Shown piece by piece: positions 35,651 through 47,002 of a DNA stretch of 64,000 bases. This DNA comes from Phytophthora quininea (taxonomy: Eukaryota > Oomycota > Peronosporomycetes > Peronosporales > Peronosporaceae), in assembly GCA_011947345.1 (NCBI GenBank), contig JAAVTG010000524.1, positions 62,001-126,000 of the forward strand, in the 5' to 3' direction. Each line of letters starts with the position of its first letter. Position 1 is the first letter of the stretch. The translations under genes and the position numbers were made by a program. The notes beneath the pieces are model-generated. The model saw only the letters and a program-made list of their open reading frames with translations, was not told where the DNA came from and made no database searches.

Positions 35651-36672
35651 CGCACGATGGTGTTAACTCGCCTCAAGCCGCCGCTCAAGCCGCCGCTCAA
35701 GCTGCTGCCCAAGCCGCTCACCCGAACGCCCCGGATCAGGACTTTGCTGTCGCCGAAGCGGCAATCGTTGAGCAGCATAAGGAGACAGCGTTGCAACCGA
35801 CAAGCGTGGAGCTAGTTCCTGGCGTTGGTGAACACTTGACCGAGATTGCTCAGTACTTCCTTGCACAAACGCAAGCCCTCGTCGCAGAACATTTAGTCTT
35901 GCAGACCCAGCAGCAAGGGCAAAATGAAGCACAGAGCGCTGCGTTGATGGCAGTGCAGGCCACTACAGAGTCGACGATGAACCAGCTGACGGCCCAGCAG
36001 CAAGTAATTGCCGAGCGTTTCCAGGGAGAATTTGTGAGAATACAGACTGTAATTCGCGACCAACTTGTGCACTTACGCGCTGTGCAAGAGGATCAGCGGC
36101 TGAAGATTGAACAAGAGGTCGCGAACAAGCCGGATCAGGCGATGTCGGAAGTGCAACGGGTGTACGAAGCGAGGGAATCAGCTCGTTCGGAAGGCGTGAA
36201 GCACTTGGAGGATCAATTATCGATCAAAGTCGGTGGAAGCTGCGACGCACAGGCTGTGCGTATGCAGCATCTTGAAGACCACCTAAAGGACAAGGGTGCG
36301 GCCGAGTACATATCCCGTCAAGCCACTGAACTTGTGCACCACTTGCAGGAAAAGTCAACAAATGAAATGAAAGAGCATATTGAACGCTCATTGCAGCTGG
36401 GATTTAAGTTGGCGCGTGATGAATTGAAGCAAGAGCTGGCCTCGACCCCCCATATCAGAATCGCTGCTGCAAGAAACGGTTCAGAAACTCGTGCTTGACG
36501 AGACAGCGAAGGCGGAACGTCACATTGGAGCGCAAATACAGCGAGCACTGACGACGGAACAGTCGGCGGTCAATCTGGCCACTCAGCGGCAAGTGATGAT
36601 ACGTCAATACTGCATGATCAATTTTGGCAATTTTGTGCAAATAGCGCCTGGGAATCACGACGATTAGATGAA
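35651..36672 (+). CDS. Coiled-coil, Gln/Glu-rich protein of unknown function
   Basis: An open frame from about 35651 begins with an (AAQ)n-like stretch (AAAQAAAQAAAQAA) and continues as a long amphipathic helix rich in Gln, Glu and Ala (EQHKETAL, AQTQALVAEHLVL, ESTMNQLTAQQQVIAERF, HLEDHLKDKG). At the C6 run 36446-36451 one base too many ends the frame at 36498; the shifted frame carries on as TPISESLLQETVQKLVLDE and EQSAVNLATQRQV to about 36670. No ATG suits the start; only a TTG at 35791. It could be a structural or gag-like protein of a retroelement or a host gene; nothing decisive is seen. Confidence 0.45.
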
Positions 36673-37139
36673 TCCGTTCTCCATGAGCAGATAAAGGAAT
36701 TGGAGTGAAATGAAATAGTACAACAAGTGGCTGAAATACAGAACCAAATTAAATATGAACCCGAGACCGAGGAAGGCAGGAGCTAACAGATCTTGATCGA
36801 GAGTGGGAATATTGCTGGCGCAGTTCGTGGTGATCCTGGACAGCGGGATTCGGCAATTGGTAATTTTCCGCTGGTGGAGTGGAAAGTCGATTTTCACGGG
36901 CGATCTCTGATTATCAAGAAACTACAAGCTTACTGAAGTCACGTTCGAATAAGGACACGAAGATGAGACCAGGCAAGCCAATTCTGGACCAAGCAGTCAG
37001 CTGTTCAACCGATCACAAGCCGTTACGAAACCAACAGCGCCGTAAAATGGAACGTGAGGCCAGCTAGCAGACCTCACTTGCAATTTTCTTCGCTAACCGT
37101 AGCTCAAATACTTCTCCTAACTCCATCGCCTCTGTCAGA
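36673..37139. other. Stretch without a supported gene
   Basis: Short frames only. It sits between the coiled-coil frame and the DIRS gag-like frame and may contain the left end of the DIRS-like element, but no terminal repeat was recognised. Confidence 0.4.
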
Positions 37140-37143
37140 CACC

Positions 37144-39060
37144 ATGACAACAGCTGATTTACAAGCCGTCCAGTTCGTTTTGCTGTTGCCGGAAAATGTG
37201 TCTACTCCACCGTCAACTCCTACCTACGCTAAGGTGACCAGACGAAGACGAATGCGAACCACTGTGTCCGTCCGTGGTATGGGGGCCACATCAGCGTCGA
37301 AGTGGACCGTCAAACCTGCGGAGGCTCTCACCTGGGCTGTTGATGAATCTCAAGTCACTGCATTCAACGAAAATCCGATAGATAGAGCCGCCGTCGCTGT
37401 GTTGGCGGACGGCCAGTTTCTTCACGGCCAAGCGCTCTCACGAGAATCTGGCACTGTTCAAGTCGAGACAGCAGCAAGAGTCGTTGACGCCCCCACTGGC
37501 GACGTGATGGTGGCAAAACCGGTGGTGGCTCTACTACTACGATCCTTCACGCATCCAGCAGCTGAATGGAGCCGAGACAATCGACATGCACTCAATTGTT
37601 TGGGATCAGATTATTGGCTCTGGAGGGCCAGGGAGCACCGATCGCGTTGCTATTCTACACGGCTTTGTGGAAGAAGCTAACATTCCAGCAGACTCATGAG
37701 TGGCTTGGACTAATGCCCAATCTTGGATTGAAGTAGAATTCCCCTCCACCATGCCATCGAGCACGCTCACTATGTCGAAGAAGGCAATCAGCCTGTGCCA
37801 TCAACTGTTGGTCCTAATTTTTGTGTAGTGCTAGTTTGCCAGCGAAACACCACCGCAGGTACCGATCGCCGCCCACCGCAAGCTAACGCCGACGGAATGC
37901 TTGACCCAGAAAGCGATGATGACGAATGCTTGGCGAAAACGGACGCGAATACTACAAATGTGGGGACTCTCTCGTCCTCTCAAGCGACTCAACCGATTCG
38001 AGCGCGGAAGCGTGCCCGGCTACTAATCCTAGTACACGAGGGACGGCTAATGGTGAAATGTTTAAGGCGGTCTCCAACCGGCCAGAGCTTCAAAGATGTA
38101 TTGCCCAGGCGTTCCTGAATATAATACCACGGGCCTCTCTCCCAGCGGCTTCGACACAGCCCCCAACCCGACTCGACGCGAGTGCAAATTTGTCAGTCCG
38201 ACAAAATCAGACAGAAGCTGTATCGCGTTCAACCCGAGCCTTGTGCAATTTCAGGTACATTTCTCCGTGACCGCGACCGGACACCAAGTTTGGAAATCGG
38301 GGTTGTCCATTCTGCAATTTCTTCCAGTCGATGATGTGGCTCGAATGGAATGGCAAGAGGAAGGCGGTGCCGATTTTCAGTTGTTGGCGGCCTCGCGACC
38401 GGCAAGAGCCACCACTACCCAGGGTGTTGTGTCTGCTTGCCAATCTGTTTCAGTCTGCACTGTTGAGTATTTTTACTGTGATCTCCGAGACTCAATCACT
38501 GCATTGGTAACACTGGTCCAGCGCTTAACTGGAAAATCGTACTATTGGGACGTGGAAGACCTATTCTTCCTCGTGTTCCAGATCGTCTGCTCGTTTGAGT
38601 CCTATCGGACAGCTGTCGAAGATGGATCGCTCATTGTGGGTTATTTTGCGCGGATATTCGATAAATTGAACGTCAATCTCCAACACCTGATCCAGGCTGC
38701 AACAGGCCATCAACTCCGTCGCATGAAAGAGGAGTTCTTCGGGCCCGACTCGATTCCCGCTGACGTGAAGAAGCTTATTTGTCGACGGTTTAGAGGTTTG
38801 AAAGCCAAGTATGCATCACTGTGAAGGCGAGTTGACGACGCATCAGTGTCATTTCGACCAAATCTTGTCGTGCCGGTCGGCAACGAAGACAGTGTTATAT
38901 CGTCTCAAACCCGTCAAGTCACGCATAGGCAATATTCGTTCGTCGAGTTCCACGTCCACACCGGTCCCGTGTCAAGCAACTCCTGAATATTTTCGACACT
39001 ATGGTAGTGTCATGGACGAGCTATCTCCAAGCGAGAAACAAACTCAATTCAAGTGCATGT
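37144..39060 (+). pseudogene. DIRS-like element 1, gag-like region
   Basis: ATG at 37144 opens a frame with TPTYAKVTRRRRMRTTV and AAVAVLADGQFLHG. After frame changes (near 37510 and 37800-38100) the region continues as IIGSGGPGSTDR, then, to 38824, a helical block (YFYCDLRDSITALVTLVQRL, SYYWDVEDLFFLVFQIVCSF). Its position before the RT and recombinase parts at 41515-44150 and its lack of other domains support a gag-like role by inference. It ends at the insertion at 39057. Confidence 0.5.
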
Positions 39061-39526
39061 GGTGTAACAATTACTCCACTTGGTACGTTCCCCTAAAATA
39101 GTAGCCCCTGCCCACAACAACGTCTCGCCCTCTTGCGAAGGTTCGACGAGCATTGAGGCTTCGCCTGAAGGACGCCCAACTCGACTCACCCAGAGCCAGT
39201 CAAACAAACCTCCTGCGATGTTTCGGCTAGCCAAACAGCGCCACTAGCCCCGAGCTTTGGCTAGGACGCTTAACACTCAATACACTCACTCAAACTCCGG
39301 GGTTCCTCTAAAGCGAGGAAGCCACGCCTGGGGAAAGCGCTTCCGGAGCCGCCGCAGCAGAGCCACGAGTAATGAGGGTTGGGCGGAGGCGAATAGGCTC
39401 TCCTTGGCAATATAGCGGCTTAGCACGCGCCGCGAATCAATCCCTTTCGGGCAACACACACTTCTTGCCCTTGCCAACGAACGCTCGCACACCCTGCTCG
39501 CCGCGTTCGCCGAACTAGCATAATCC

Positions 39527-39609
<83 letters not shown>

Positions 39610-41455
39610 CTTACCTCTGAATGTCCAGGAGCTTGTGCGGCTTGAGTAATCGGCGGAAAATACTGTTCTGTTTAGTGTGGCCCTTCGGCCTTATCGTTTC
39701 CTATGTCTTTCAGTATGTCCTACGCAAATATACAGTGAACGAAGGTTCGTTTTAGATCTCGGCGACCCTCTGCGAAGACTCGAACCGTCGCCGTCCACGT
39801 GGGTTGCGAAACTTCGCAGGCGCCTAAAACAGGTCCACTTAGCCTAGTACCGCCTAGTTTCAACCTAGGATAGGCACTGCCTAGAGTAGGCCTCTTAATT
39901 CTCGTCTAGCCTTAGACTAGTGTGGCGAAGCTCGGTGAAAAACTTGCGCCCAGGGGTGTACAGTGGCGCGACCCGAATGAACTGGTCTGCGGGGGTAGCG
40001 GTTCCAGAAGGCCCTTGAGCAACCTGGAACCGTTGGCGTGTACCTTGTGTGCAATCCCTAAGGGTTCGGATCGCTGGACTCGATGACCAGGGAGGACACC
40101 TGCTCAGGATACAGGTAACGGGTAGGTTAGTACTGCGGTTCGGGAGTTCCCCGAACGCGCTTGCTACAGAGAGCGGGTTAGAAGAGTTAGAAGGTGGCTT
40201 GTGGTCGCACTCCAGGACCACACAGCCAAACCTTGTACAAGATAACAATTAACAATATAGAGTTCGATACCGATATGCAGCCACCACTTATTCTTTTGGG
40301 CCCTCGGGTGGTGGGTCCTCGTCCAGGATCGATGGGGCGTATGCGGTTAGGGACACCTGGAAGGTTTCGAACACCCCGACGTTCGCGCACCAGCTCCTCG
40401 CGGAGCAACAGATACAGCACTCGGTTACAAAGCTTAGGTCAGTCGATTCACAACGCAGTTAGTGTCAACGCCTTGGTGGTCACTGCTATCCAGCCACACA
40501 AGACGGTCAGGTCAATATAAAATGGGTGACGCCCGGATGTACCGACGGCCCAACTAGGATATGGAATGGGTCGGGGTCAATCCAGGAGCGGCACGCCCTA
40601 GAACTCCCCTTCCCAACTGGACTTGAACACGGGGGAAGTTCCACGCGAGGCTAGTCCCTAAGCCAAGGTGCCCTTAACGCCCAATGCGGCCTCCGCTTCC
40701 TCGGAGCACTTGAGCAATTGGGGGAAATCGAACTCTGTTAAAATCTCATACAAACTAGCTATGCAATACTAAGTACGAAAAGGGTGACCTCTCGCAACTT
40801 CAACTCCAGGCGCTCCACATCACTCCGCACTGGGGATTGATTCTTCACCTGATGTTTGTATAGGGACTTCCACAACTTCATACATCCAGAATCACGGTTC
40901 AGGGATTGGTCATCCTGGAACGCCGATCTGCGTCCAGGATACCGAATCCGGTTCCAGAGTCCTAGCGTATCGGAAAATCCACTTTCATCGAGCGTAGCAA
41001 CTTCTTGGAAACGTAGTGTGTTGTGTAACACGTGCTTTGTTGGGGGAGAGACTAGGCCTTGGGAGCCCTTAGCGTCACACTCATCGTGCGCTTTGGGGCC
41101 AAGGCTACACAAGTCACAGAGGGGATACGTTCCCTCAATGTGATTTCCGCCCACTCTTGGACACTTGCTGACGAACGAGGTGCGGCTTCGGACCGAGCCT
41201 CCAGTGCGTTTCGGGATTTACATACTCCCGACGCAGGCTTCCGAAACCTAGGGACCATCCTTGGTAGGACCCCGCCACAGCCTTGTCCCAACTGGTCACA
41301 CGTCTCCACAACCACTCATCCACTAAGTTAAAATCCAACCAATCACAGCGCGGGGATTGCTACCCATAGAAAAATCCAAATCAGCATCATCACACTAGGC
41401 GCTGGCTTGACTTAATTTCAGTAGGGGACCAAAGCGAAGAATCGCTACACCACAT
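39057..41455. mobile_element. 2.4-kb insertion splitting DIRS-like element 1, ends inverted
   Basis: The outer ends are a perfect 10-bp inverted pair: ATGTGGTGTA at 39057-39066 and TACACCACAT at 41446-41455. Similarity continues inward more loosely (AACAATTACTCCACTTGGT against AGCGATTCTTCGCTTTGGT). The interior holds a (CAGA)n(CA)n microsatellite and, on the minus strand at 41338-40759, a frame with YPLCDLCSLGPKAHDEC that resembles a gag zinc knuckle. Each end also begins TGTA like an LTR start, so two opposed LTR ends or a TIR element are both possible. No clear target duplication was found. Confidence 0.5.
39526..39607 (+). repeat. Compound microsatellite (CAGA)n(CA)n
   Basis: About 12 CAGA units are followed directly by about 17 CA units. 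The frames through it (Cys/Val, Ser/Val repeats on the minus strand) are artefacts. Confidence 0.97.
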
Positions 41456-41514
41456 ACCAATCGCAACCCCGACATCATGAGCGTTGTTGCCTGGTCCCTT
41501 CATCGGCATCAACG

Positions 41515-43330
41515 ATGGCAGGTCAAACTAACAGCCCCCAGTTGAGAGCGAGCGTCTCAACCAGGGCCAAAGTGGCATTGCTGTCACTGCCATCTGACGT
41601 GGAGCGTCAATCCACATCAGCTACCAGCTCGCCAAGTCATTATGGACCACCGCTATCCCGAACCAGCTTCATTGGTATTCGGCGAATATTGGCAGAAGCA
41701 TATGCTGCGGCGCGAAGTTGCAGCTAGTCGCCATCTCTATGCGATGGGATTTCGCCGCAGTAAACAAACTGAAGGCGTTGGCACTGTGGCTCAAGCATCG
41801 CTTCAACAATCATCAAGTAACATCGGTTAGGTGTAGCGGATACAGCGCGACCACAACGTGGCGAGACGTCTGCTGATCCAAGGCAGAACATAGCCCTCAC
41901 CCCACAAGTAGCGCGGCGGCTACTTCGTGGATACAAGCATCTCGACACCTTCTTGTCAGTCATAAATATTCGAATTCAACCAGTGTGGTCTTCCAAGCCT
42001 TCACGCTGACCCCCTCCCCCAAGAACTATCAGTGCTGTCAGACCTACTTAAAGGCAATTATGAACAGCATTTGGGATGGCCAGGGCAATAACCGATACAT
42101 AGTTGTAGATGACGATATTCCAAAGCGGTGGACTGAGGTGAACTGCAGGCCATTGGGAGCTGTCCCGGAGAAAGATACACATCCTGAAGCTGAAGTCCGA
42201 CTAATTCATGATCTCTCTTTTCCGCCTGGATCATCGACCGAATCGTGTTTTGACAAGACGTGCGCGCTAAACATACAGTACTGGTGTGTCGTCGTATTCG
42301 CCGATCAAATAGAAGCCCTGCACCAGAATCCAGCGTTAGTTATTCGCATCCTGATGGGGGCCTTAAGTTTCGTCACCTCATGATCGCAGCGAGTGAGTCG
42401 CATTGGATGGCCGCCAGTATTCCTGAAGTTAAGGCTCTCGTTATTGATTTATTGACCCCCATTCGGTTGGGTTAAATTTCCTTCTTTTACGGCGCTTTTC
42501 GAGGAACTATCACGCGGTTAGTATATAACCTCTCCGGCTGCAGTTGCTGACAACACTGACGACGAGCCATTTTTTGGATTGGAGTTGGTGGACGATCACG
42601 TCCTAATCGAGCATGACACCGAGAATCGATTAGCATTGGCCGAAGCAACGCTACGATACGTGATGTTGGCGATCCTTGGCCCCCGACCGATCAACGACAA
42701 AAGCGTCATGGGAGACCCAAATCGACGTCCTGGGCCTGACTCGGGACACCGTCAAACGCACGGTGTCGATGCCGCAAGACAAGATCGAGAAGGCGCATGA
42801 TCGAGTGACGAATATGAAAAACCGCGGTGATGCCACCAAAACAGAGTTGATGAAGCTTCTTGGAAGTTTGAGGCACGTGTGCTCATGTCTACGGACCGCT
42901 ACACCGTTATATCAGCGGCTTCGGACGTTGTGCAACGCGACACCTCGCGTCGGTCGAGTCAAGTTGTCGCCTGGAGATCGTTCGGACATCCAATGGTTTC
43001 TTCGCATTCTCCAGTTTGGACACTTACGGGAGCTTCCGTTAAGGCTGTTCAGTAGTCGGGCTGAGATCGTCGTGCATCTCTGCATAGACGCATCAAATAT
43101 CCGATTAGCAGCACTTAACTCGACCAACATCAACTTTATACAAGAACGGTTTGATGAGGATAAACTCTGCTTGATAAGCAGTTTATCTGCTGTCGACGAC
43201 AAATTCTCCATTAATGTGCATGCTTTTTGTCAAAAAAGTCAAGCGTTAACCCGGGCCATCGGATTGGCAGAAACTGCATTCAACTTGCGCATGTACGCAG
43301 CTCACCTCCCTGGCTGGTAGGTGACGCAGC
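41515..43330 (+). pseudogene. DIRS-like element 1, reverse transcriptase / RNase H
   Basis: In order, and in changing frames: MNSIWDGQGNNRYIVVDDDI, PLGAVPEKD...VRLIHDLSFP (N-terminal RT block, near 42200), FRHLMIAASESHWMAASIPE (near 42390), LELVDDHVLIEHDTENRLAL (RT catalytic VDD, near 42590), QIDVLGLTRDTVKRTVSMP, KLLGSLRHVCSCLRTATPLY, and an RNase H-like domain with VVHLCIDASNIRLAAL (near 43080). The order and motifs match DIRS/Ngaro-type pol. At least four frame changes; dead as written. Separated from its gag-like region by the 39057-41455 insertion. Confidence 0.8.
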
Positions 43331-43444
43331 ATCTCGGGCCTGGAACCCTCCTTTCACTGGAGCATGGGCTAATTTCTCTCATTCTTAGACGCAGGTAGAA
43401 GTTCTGGCTCAGTTGAGAACTCTATCACATCTTCTCAACGATCT

Positions 43445-44155
43445 TCAAGCCCGTTCACTGGCCCAAGCTCTCAAATCAAGTACACCACCACATGGACGCA
43501 GTGGACGTCTTGGTGTGAGATACTCCGATTCCCCGTGTGGCTCCCACGAGACGGTAAAATCACTCCTACCAACTCGCACCATTTGAGGTGTACTGTTGAA
43601 AGTACGGATGGAACTGGGGGCAACACGGAAACTCATCTGCTACGGTCCTCGCCAAAATCAGCTATTTGTCTTGGCATCATAAACGAGTCGTCGTCTACCC
43701 AGTCGGCTTACTTCCCGGACACCGCCTGGCGATCACAGGAACGCGGCGGCACGACGCAGCACTGACTAAATGTGCCCCAGTCACGATTCAGATCTTACGG
43801 CAGATGCACAAGCCACTCGATTTCTCCATCCAGCACGACCGCGTCTTATGGGGGCGGGGCTGCGATCGTGGGCTGGATCCTACTCCTCCGAAGATCAGAG
43901 TATTTGGCGGAAGGGAAAAAGACCCACAAATTCGCGCTGAGTCGGTCGGCCATACGCTTTGTTCGGTCAAATGGTAGTCCCCGCCGTGATTCGATTCGGT
44001 GAGAAAAAGCAGATCAATTCAACCAAGGACAGCTGAGAACGGTCAGCCGTTCGGGACAACCTTGGGTGTGCCCCGTTCACGCGCTCTAGTTTCTGGTTAA
44101 ACACCACGAGCAGCTTCGCCTTGAGCTGGCCGCCCCATTGTGTTCAACGAGTCAC
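43445..44155 (+). pseudogene. DIRS-like element 1, tyrosine recombinase (C-terminal end missing)
   Basis: The N-terminal DNA-binding part reads YTTTWTQWTSWCEILRFPVW (near 43480). The first catalytic-arginine block reads GAAIVGWILLLRRSEYLAEG (near 43855), followed by VCPVHALWFLVKHHEQLR (near 44070) in another frame. The second catalytic block (HxxR...Y) is not found before the sequence turns into the 3' end of the opposite-strand element at about 44160, so the 3' end of this element has been lost at the junction. Confidence 0.7.
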
Positions 44156-44157
44156 AA

Positions 44158-45383
44158 TCAAGTCGCGCAAGTTAGAGACATGTCATAGCTGGTAAAGTCT
44201 GTTGCTGCCATTTCCAACAATCGCTCACGAGTGGGGAAATGGATCATATTTTCCTCGTGGGTGAGAAGTGGCGGCACCCCGTAAAATCCGGTGCTGCTTG
44301 CTCCGCGAGGAAATAATTGCCAACCAGACGGGGCTCTTGAGGACACCTTGAGACTTCTAGCACATCAGTTTCGCCAAACCCGAGGAACCCTGGGCTATCA
44401 ACACCGGGTACTCCTCGAATGCACTTGACAACCATCGCGCCATGGCTTTAATGCCCAAACGGTCTGCCCCCGCATTTAAGAGCGCCGTCGCTCTCCCCAC
44501 TCGAATCGAGTGAGTGGGAAATCGGGCGAGGTCCAAGCCGTGCTCATGAGCCGCAGCCTTGATAGTCGCAGCCAATTCTTTGCTGTAATGCCGGTTCCTT
44601 GTCCTGTCGATAGCGCTGGTTGATCCGGCGCGGTCTTGAACTTCCGGGCGCCATTAACGATCTACCTTGCCGCCACTACTGGACAAATGTCGGTATCACC
44701 TGACTTGTCATGGAATCTAACCTACTCTCGACCGAACTGATTGTTTTTCGTCCCGAGTAGAGTGGTTCCAACTCTCTGAGCCTTGTGTGATTTGCACGCA
44801 CATCCTTCAGCATCCATAAACAATAAGCCCTGGAGCATCAACACGTACGCACGATGTCGGTGCCCGATAAATAAACATTCCGATCCCCACATCAAGAAAA
44901 ATTACCGAGCAGGAGACCACCCCACAGCAAGCTCATGCGAGCGTGCTAGAGGTTCATCCGGCTGAAAATTAATCGCAGGAGGGGAACTGACAGTGGCGAC
45001 GGCTTGGTGACCAGGGAAGTGAACCTGCGAATTCCTCTCAGTAAAATAGCGTGACTGGTGTCGACACCAGCGTTGTTTCGGTGATACCACTGAACAGTGC
45101 ACAACTTGGCGCAAATAGTGGAGTAGGAGTTGCCGGCACCCTTTTTGTTCATCCCGAACCGCCACAAGTAGACGGCAAATGCCCCCAACTGTGTGGCATT
45201 AGCGCTGTAGTCAAGATTGGCTAACCAACACAAGTAACCCATCCATCTGCACCACTCCGTCCATTGTTTCCAGTAGCGCCTGTAATGTTGTCGCGAGGAA
45301 TCAGCCAAGGCACTGGCACGCAAAAACGCCCCCAAACTTTCGAGAGATCTCTTGAGCTGGTCGGTAGCTCTACCTGCGGCCAC
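44158..45383 (-). pseudogene. DIRS-like element 2, tyrosine recombinase
   Basis: The N-terminal frame (45383-44946) has HYRRYWKQWTEWCRWMGYL and LGAFAVYLWRFGMNKKG. The middle part, in another frame, carries the DIRS-recombinase motif GTKNNQFGRE and SGDTDICPV (near 44720). The C-terminal catalytic part (44575-44357) has HSIRVGRATALLNAGADRLG, RWLSSAFEEYPVL and the end LAKLMC; the Y of EEYPV is the expected nucleophile. All catalytic blocks are visible, but two frame changes interrupt them. Confidence 0.8.
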
Positions 45384-45405
45384 CCAGTAGCGAGATTATT
45401 GAATG

Positions 45406-46790
45406 TTAATAAATGTCGGTGCGATTGCCACACCCTTGATCCAACGTCAGCCAACATGCTATTTTCTCCAGGAATGTGAGCCGCCGATGCAAAAACGAAT
45501 GCTTCACTTCCAGCAGGCTAAGAATGCGCAACAATTGTTGAGCTTCGTGATTGCGGCTGGAACGTCGATTGTCCCGCGCGATCGCCAGTATGTTATCGAT
45601 ATAGACGCACCCATGGCATGGATCGCTGGTGGACCGACCGGCCCAATTGACACCCCAGGCAATCGATGCATACACCGCGCTCATCAACTCTCGCGAGTTG
45701 ATGTTGTAGTCACCGTTGCCTGTCGCTCGAAATTTTACAATGTTGAACAATTCGTCTTGGTTAAACCGCACTTGAATATACTCTCGCCGTGCTGGAAACA
45801 CCGCGCAGAGACCGTAATCGCTGGTATCCATGAAGATCTCATAATCAATCGGTTGAGAGCCCGAAAACTGAGACAACGGGACTGCATTGAAATCAGCGTA
45901 GAGTAAAATCGAACGGAACCAATACAAGTCATCGTGCGCACCTGCCGTGGCACGAATCGCTGAATATCGGCGTGGTCCCCATGTCAAGGCCGACAACTGC
46001 TGGAAAAATGGTTTGGCTGACGGAATACACGTCACGACATGTCGAAGGCTTCCAAGTAGCTTCCGAACATTTTGCTGTTGTACACTCCCGTCCCAACATA
46101 TCGTCGATGCGACTCAGTGCCTTAGTATTTTTTCTGGGGGTATTGCTAGCGTTGAACGGGGTATGTTCCACATTAATCCAAGCATTTTTCCTTCACTTTT
46201 CCATAGAGTAAATTTCATTTCATTGACCACTTCCGGACCAAGTACTGTAGTCATCGAGCGCCGAAGCGCCAGGTTGGCCTCGACAAGTCGAGAACCTGTG
46301 TCGGGTTCGATCAGGTTATTGTCGTCGCACCATATCTTAGCATCGAAGGTGCGAGCCCCCTTCTCTGGCTGGTGCCTCCATTTGGGTGCTGTCGAAGCGT
46401 ACAGGTGGCTAATTGCTCCTCCAGCAATCCAGTGGTGTTGCGGCGAAAGTGTCCATCCAAATGGACAACTTAAGTCAGTGATCAGCACGCCAAGTTCAGG
46501 AATTGTACCCCCAAATCGACCAACATGATCTGCATGGGTAGCAAGATGTCTGAAAGTACTTGCAACGTCTCCCGACATCAGCTTCGTGATACAGGAAATT
46601 TGTTCTCTACTTCCATGATTCGATTTGCAAGGTCGTGCGGTCCATCGTAGGTTATCGCCACAGAGTCGTCGCCGATTGTGTTATCGTTAACAGAACCTCC
46701 TTCGGAATACGAGAGGTCGTGTATGACTCGAGCATCTTCCGGTAAAGGTATTGTCCCTTTTACACCGCCCCAAATAGGCTGCAGGTAACA
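45406..46790 (-). pseudogene. DIRS-like element 2, reverse transcriptase / RNase H
   Basis: Read right to left: ARVIHDLSYSEGGSVNDNTI (near 46720), DGPHDLANRIMEVENKFP, GDVASTFRHLATHADHVGRF, GTIPELGVLITDLSCPFGW, AGGAISHLYAS (46580-46380), the catalytic block WCDDNNLIEPDTGSRL (near 46310), LGLMWNIPRSTLAIP, then the RNase H-like part YEIFMDTSDYGLCAVFP, INSRELMSAVYASIAWG and VYIDNILAIARD (46035-45406). The RT catalytic position reads CDD. It is better preserved than element 1 but split into at least three frames. Confidence 0.8.
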
Positions 46791-47002
46791 TTGTCTAGCA
46801 GCGGGAGCAGGTCAATGTCGAGGACCAGGTACTGACCTGCATCTTGACCCTTTCGGATTTGTTTCACGAGCGAATTCAGAGCCAGTTGAGCTGAAGTATG
46901 ATTTCCGGGAGGCTTGGCTTACACTTGAAATGTAGAATTCCACGCTGGTCTTACACCACGCCTCACAATGTCTTCCCATTTATGACGATGTTGATACGAA
47001 GT

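Noticed and set aside
39286..39606. Minus-strand frames with Cys-Val and Ser-Val repeats
   Set aside because: Produced by the (CAGA)n(CA)n microsatellite; no real protein signal.
39760..39850. tRNA-like minus-strand word GGTTCGAGTC
   Set aside because: Looks like a T-loop, but the flanking bases do not pair into a T-stem and no acceptor or anticodon arm can be built.
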